A stretch of DNA of 64,000 bases from NCBI GenBank assembly GCA_029264305.1, contig JARICA010000009.1, positions 62,001 through 126,000 of the forward strand. Direction: 5' to 3'. The DNA comes from Faecalimonas sp. GTDB taxonomy: Bacteria > Bacillota > Clostridia > Lachnospirales > Lachnospiraceae. Positions 60,954 through 64,000 of the stretch are shown piece by piece (position 1 is the stretch's first letter; each line of letters begins with the position of its first letter). The notes under the pieces were generated by a model. The model was not told the DNA's origin and made no database searches. It saw only the letters and a list, made by a program, of their open reading frames with translations. The position numbers and the translations under genes were made by a program.

Positions 60954-62363
60954 ATGGAAATCGAAAAAAAACCAATTAAAATTACAGAGACAATTTTGAG
61001 AGATGCGCATCAGTCTTTGATTGCAACGAGAATGACTACAGAACAGATGCTTCCAATCGTTGATAAAATGGATAAAGTTGGTTATCATTCCGTAGAATGC
61101 TGGGGTGGTGCAACTTTTGATGCGTCTCTTCGTTTTTTGAAAGAGGATCCATGGGAAAGACTTCGTAAATTTCGTGATGGATTTAAAAATACAAAATTAC
61201 AAATGTTATTCCGTGGCCAAAATATTTTAGGATATCGTCCGTATGCAGATGATGTTGTAGAATACTTTGTTCAAAAATCAGTTGCAAATGGAATTGATAT
61301 TATTCGTATCTTTGACTGTTTAAATGATATTCGTAACTTAAAAACGGCTGTTAAAGCAGCTGTTAAAGAGAAAGCAGATGCACAGGTTGCGTTGTCTTAT
61401 ACTTTGGGTGATGCTTATACATTGGAATATTGGATGGATATTGCAAAGAAAATTGAAGATATGGGGGCAACTTCTATTTGTATTAAAGATATGGCAGGGT
61501 TGTTGGTTCCATATAAAGCAACAGAATTAATTACAGCAATGAAGGAAGCAACAAATCTTCCGATTCAGTTACATACACACTATACATCAGGTGTTGCATC
61601 TATGACTTATTTAAAAGCAGTTGAAGCAGGTGTAGATGTAATTGATACAGCGATGTCACCATTTGCTATGGGAACGTCGCAACCAGCGACAGAAGTTATG
61701 GTAGAAACCTTCAAAGGAACTCCTTATGACACAGGTTTAGATCAGAATCTTCTTGCTGAAATTGCAGATTATTTCCGTCCAATTCGTGATGAAGCGTTAG
61801 AATCAGGTTTATTAAATCCGAAAAACTTAGGTGTAAATATAAAAACATTATTATATCAGGTTCCAGGTGGTATGCTTTCTAACTTAACTTCCCAGTTAAA
61901 AGAGCAGGGAGCAGAAGATAAATTCTATGAAGTGCTTGAAGAAGTGCCAAGGGTTCGTAAAGATTTAGGGGAACCACCACTTGTAACGCCATCTTCACAG
62001 ATTGTTGGTACACAGGCTGTGTTTAATGTATTGATGGGTGAACGCTATAAAATGGCTACTAAAGAAACAAAAGATGTTTTAAGCGGAAAATATGGAGCTA
62101 CAGTAAAACCATTTAATAAAGAAGTACAGAAAAAATGTATTGGTGATGCAGAAGTGATTACTTGCCGTCCGGCTGACTTGATTCCAGATGAATTAGATAC
62201 ACTAAAAGATGAAATGAAACAATGGTCACAGCAGGATGAAGATGTATTATCATATGCATTGTTTCCACAAGTTGCAACAGATTTCTTTAAATATAGAGAA
62301 GCTCAGCAAACAAAAGTGGATCAAAAAGTGGCAGATACAGAAAATGGAAGTTATCCTGTATAG
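60954..62363 (+). CDS. Oxaloacetate decarboxylase alpha / 5S carboxyltransferase subunit
   Basis: ATG 60954 is preferred; the ATG at 60939 begins the GGAGG site itself. 469 residues. TIM-barrel carboxyltransferase of the OadA / pyruvate carboxylase B / transcarboxylase 5S family: ETILRDAHQSLIATRM, RGQNILGYR, SICIKDMAGLL with the metal-site Lys, and LHTHYTSG with metal His. A C-terminal PYC/OADA domain follows, but there is no biotinyl domain, as in the 5S subunit. It transfers CO2 between oxaloacetate/pyruvate and the separate biotin carrier. Confidence 0.9.
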   Translation: MEIEKKPIKITETILRDAHQSLIATRMTTEQMLPIVDKMDKVGYHSVECWGGATFDASLRFLKEDPWERLRKFRDGFKNTKLQMLFRGQNILGYRPYADDVVEYFVQKSVANGIDIIRIFDCLNDIRNLKTAVKAAVKEKADAQVALSYTLGDAYTLEYWMDIAKKIEDMGATSICIKDMAGLLVPYKATELITAMKEATNLPIQLHTHYTSGVASMTYLKAVEAGVDVIDTAMSPFAMGTSQPATEVMVETFKGTPYDTGLDQNLLAEIADYFRPIRDEALESGLLNPKNLGVNIKTLLYQVPGGMLSNLTSQLKEQGAEDKFYEVLEEVPRVRKDLGEPPLVTPSSQIVGTQAVFNVLMGERYKMATKETKDVLSGKYGATVKPFNKEVQKKCIGDAEVITCRPADLIPDELDTLKDEMKQWSQQDEDVLSYALFPQVATDFFKYREAQQTKVDQKVADTENGSYPV

Positions 62364-62371
62364 TAGAGTTG

Positions 62372-62399
62372 AAAGAGTTAGCATTTGCTAACTCTTTTT
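62372..62399 (+). terminator. Terminator of the decarboxylase operon
   Basis: Eleven-pair perfect stem (62372-62382 with 62387-62397), ATTT loop, T-run. Confidence 0.88.
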
Positions 62400-62498
62400 G
62401 TATCTATAAGAGAAAAATCAAAAGAAAGGGGTTTTCTTTATTTCTTTAGTTGTGTATAATAAAACTTTAGAAAACGAGAAGAAATACGGAGGCTGAGA

Positions 62499-63428
62499 AT
62501 GAACAGCAATAATACGAATGAACTGTTGAGTAATATAACTGAGAAATATGAAAAAATGAGTAAAGGTCAAAAATTATTGGCAAGATATATCACTGAAAAT
62601 TATGATAAAGCGGTATTTTTGACAGCGGCAAAACTTGGAAAAACAGTTGGGGTAAGTGAGTCTACTGTTGTGCGTTTTGCAACGCAATTAGGATATGATG
62701 GGTATCCGGGATTTCAAAAGGCGTTGGAGGAACTTGTTAGAAATAAACTTAATTCTATCCAACGTATGGAAGTGGCATATGGGCGTATTGCGCAGTCTGA
62801 GATATTGGAAACAGTTCTTCAGTCTGACATAGAAAAGATAAAATTAACATTGGCAGGAATTGAGCAAGAAGCCTTTGATTTGGCAGTAGATACGATGTTG
62901 CAAGCAAAGCGTATATATATAGTGGGAATTAGAAGTTGTGCTCCGTTGGCGAATTTTCTTGGATTTTATTTGAATTTGATTTTTGATAATGTAACTTTAG
63001 TTAACACAAATAGTGCAAGTGAAATTTTTGAACAGTTAATTCGTATAAGTGAAGAAGATGTTATTATTGGGATCAGTTTTCCGCGATATTCTATGCGAAC
63101 TTTGAAAGCGTTAGAGTTTGCGAGCAATCGAAAAGCGAAAGTAATTACACTTACGGACAGTATACATTCACCGATGAATTTATATTCATCATGTAATCTT
63201 ATTGCAAGAAGTGATATGGCGTCAATTGTGGATTCACTTGTAGCACCTTTGAGTGTTGTGAATGCTCTTGTTGTAGCACTTTGTATGAAGAAGCAGACAG
63301 AAGTGATTGCTACATTAGGAACATTGGAAGAAATATGGGATGAATATCAAGTATACAGTGGAGATGAATTGAATCCGGTAAATGATAAAATGTCATTAAA
63401 CAGAGTGGAAAGAGAAGAGGACAAATAG
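62499..63428 (+). CDS. RpiR/MurR family transcription regulator (SIS domain)
   Basis: 309 residues. N-terminal HTH_6 domain (LAKYITENYDKAVFLTAAKL-like start, then VSESTVVRFATQLGYDGYPGF), and a SIS sugar-phosphate binding domain (IYIVGIRSCAPLANFLGFYL, then IIGISFPRYSMRTLKALEFA). Members control sugar and amino-sugar genes; the ligand is unknown. A TATAAT-like element stands near 62456. The flavoprotein gene begins right after the stop codon, so the two form an operon. Confidence 0.9.
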   Translation: MNSNNTNELLSNITEKYEKMSKGQKLLARYITENYDKAVFLTAAKLGKTVGVSESTVVRFATQLGYDGYPGFQKALEELVRNKLNSIQRMEVAYGRIAQSEILETVLQSDIEKIKLTLAGIEQEAFDLAVDTMLQAKRIYIVGIRSCAPLANFLGFYLNLIFDNVTLVNTNSASEIFEQLIRISEEDVIIGISFPRYSMRTLKALEFASNRKAKVITLTDSIHSPMNLYSSCNLIARSDMASIVDSLVAPLSVVNALVVALCMKKQTEVIATLGTLEEIWDEYQVYSGDELNPVNDKMSLNRVEREEDK

Positions 63429-64000
63429 ATGAGTAAAGTGCTTGTGATTGGTGGTGGCGCAGCCGGGATGTTTTCTGCTATATTTGCAGCGAGAAATGGA
63501 AATGAAGTACATTTGTTTGAAAAAAATGAAAAATTGGGTAAGAAACTTTTTATTACAGGTAAAGGACGATGTAATATTACGAATGCTGGAGATATGGAAA
63601 GCTTGTTTCAAGCAGTAGTGTCTAATCAAAAATTTTTATATAGTAGTTTTTATGGATATACAAACGAAGATGTTGTTTCATTTTTTGAAGAAATAGGAGT
63701 AAAGACAAAAATAGAGAGAGGAAATCGAGTTTTTCCGTTATCAGATCATTCTTCAGATGTCATTAATGCATTATTATTAGAATTGAAGAAACTTAAGGTA
63801 AAGGTTCATTTAAACACAAAAGTGAAGTTTATTGAAGAAGAGGGAAAAGAATTCAAAAGAATAGTGCTTTCAAATGGTGAAAAAATAGAAGCGGATCATT
63901 GTATTGTGGCGACAGGAGGTTGTTCTTATCCTCTTACTGGTTCTACAGGAGATGGATATAATATGGCGAAAAGTGTTGGACATACAGTTACGGAAGTTTA
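63429..64000 (+). CDS. NAD(P)/FAD-dependent oxidoreductase, BaiN/HI0933 family (partial)
   Basis: The ATG directly follows the stop of the RpiR gene; the window ends inside the gene after about 190 codons. The N-terminal FAD motif (VIGGGAAGMFSA) and the family's GKKLFITGKGRCNITNA and IVATGGCSYPLTGSTGDGY are present. The family includes BaiN of bile-acid dehydroxylating Clostridia and the unassigned HI0933 flavoproteins. Substrate unknown; proteins of this type are often annotated without evidence of bile-acid activity. Confidence 0.9.
   Translation, partial: MSKVLVIGGGAAGMFSAIFAARNGNEVHLFEKNEKLGKKLFITGKGRCNITNAGDMESLFQAVVSNQKFLYSSFYGYTNEDVVSFFEEIGVKTKIERGNRVFPLSDHSSDVINALLLELKKLKVKVHLNTKVKFIEEEGKEFKRIVLSNGEKIEADHCIVATGGCSYPLTGSTGDGYNMAKSVGHTVTEV

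Noticed and set aside
1-64000. CRISPR arrays, tRNA or rRNA genes, insertion sequences
   Set aside because: Intergenic stretches were read for regular repeats, CCA-ended cloverleafs and transposase-like frames; none was found.

Overview
This is an AT-rich window from the chromosome of an anaerobic, endospore-forming member of the Clostridia, most like the Lachnospiraceae. The call rests on the complete spoIIIAA-AH operon, spoIVB and spo0A, strong AGGAGG ribosome binding sites, a monomeric [FeFe] hydrogenase, a split B12 methionine synthase and a sodium-pumping biotin decarboxylase cluster. Almost all genes lie on the + strand; one peptide transporter is on the - strand. No rRNA, tRNA, CRISPR array or transposase was seen.

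Layout. 1-7 kb: end of argS, an AlaX-type editing protein, a CPBP protease, two tandem secreted NlpC/P60 hydrolases, then rpsB-tsf behind a structured leader. 7-12 kb: a PLD-nuclease/helicase/DUF3427 protein with a Nudix hydrolase, and small genes (ArsC-like, YaiI/DUF188, peptide deformylase). 12-21 kb: pnp with a long leader hairpin, the spoIIIA operon, prfC, an Asp23 gene. 21-30.6 kb: the classic cluster nusB-xseA-xseB-ispA-dxs-tlyA-nadK-argR-recN-spoIVB.

30.6-38.4 kb is an accessory island between spoIVB and spo0A, which are normally neighbours in Clostridia. It holds a DUF3841 gene with no standard start codon, a second diverged copy of the 3' end of spoIVB, a nucleoside phosphorylase, an MFS exporter plus RsgA-like GTPase behind a leader-peptide attenuator, a PH-domain pseudogene, a ClbS/DfsB protein, DUF4298, bL25, DUF3795 and an HTH regulator.

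38.4-55.2 kb returns to core genes: spo0A, glgA, metF - MetH reactivation domain - metH, [FeFe] hydrogenase, alaS, rpsU, two D,D-carboxypeptidases, a metallophosphoesterase and scpAB. 55.2-62.4 kb: a POT-family peptide transporter (- strand) with a ~250-nt leader of unknown class, then an operon coding for two different carboxyltransferases, a biotin carrier and the beta and gamma subunits of a Na+ pump. 62.5-64 kb: an RpiR regulator and the start of a BaiN/HI0933-type flavoprotein.

The observations most worth following are the attenuator-controlled exporter/GTPase pair, the duplicated spoIVB tail marking the island edge, the unassigned leader before the peptide transporter, and the dual-carboxyltransferase operon.
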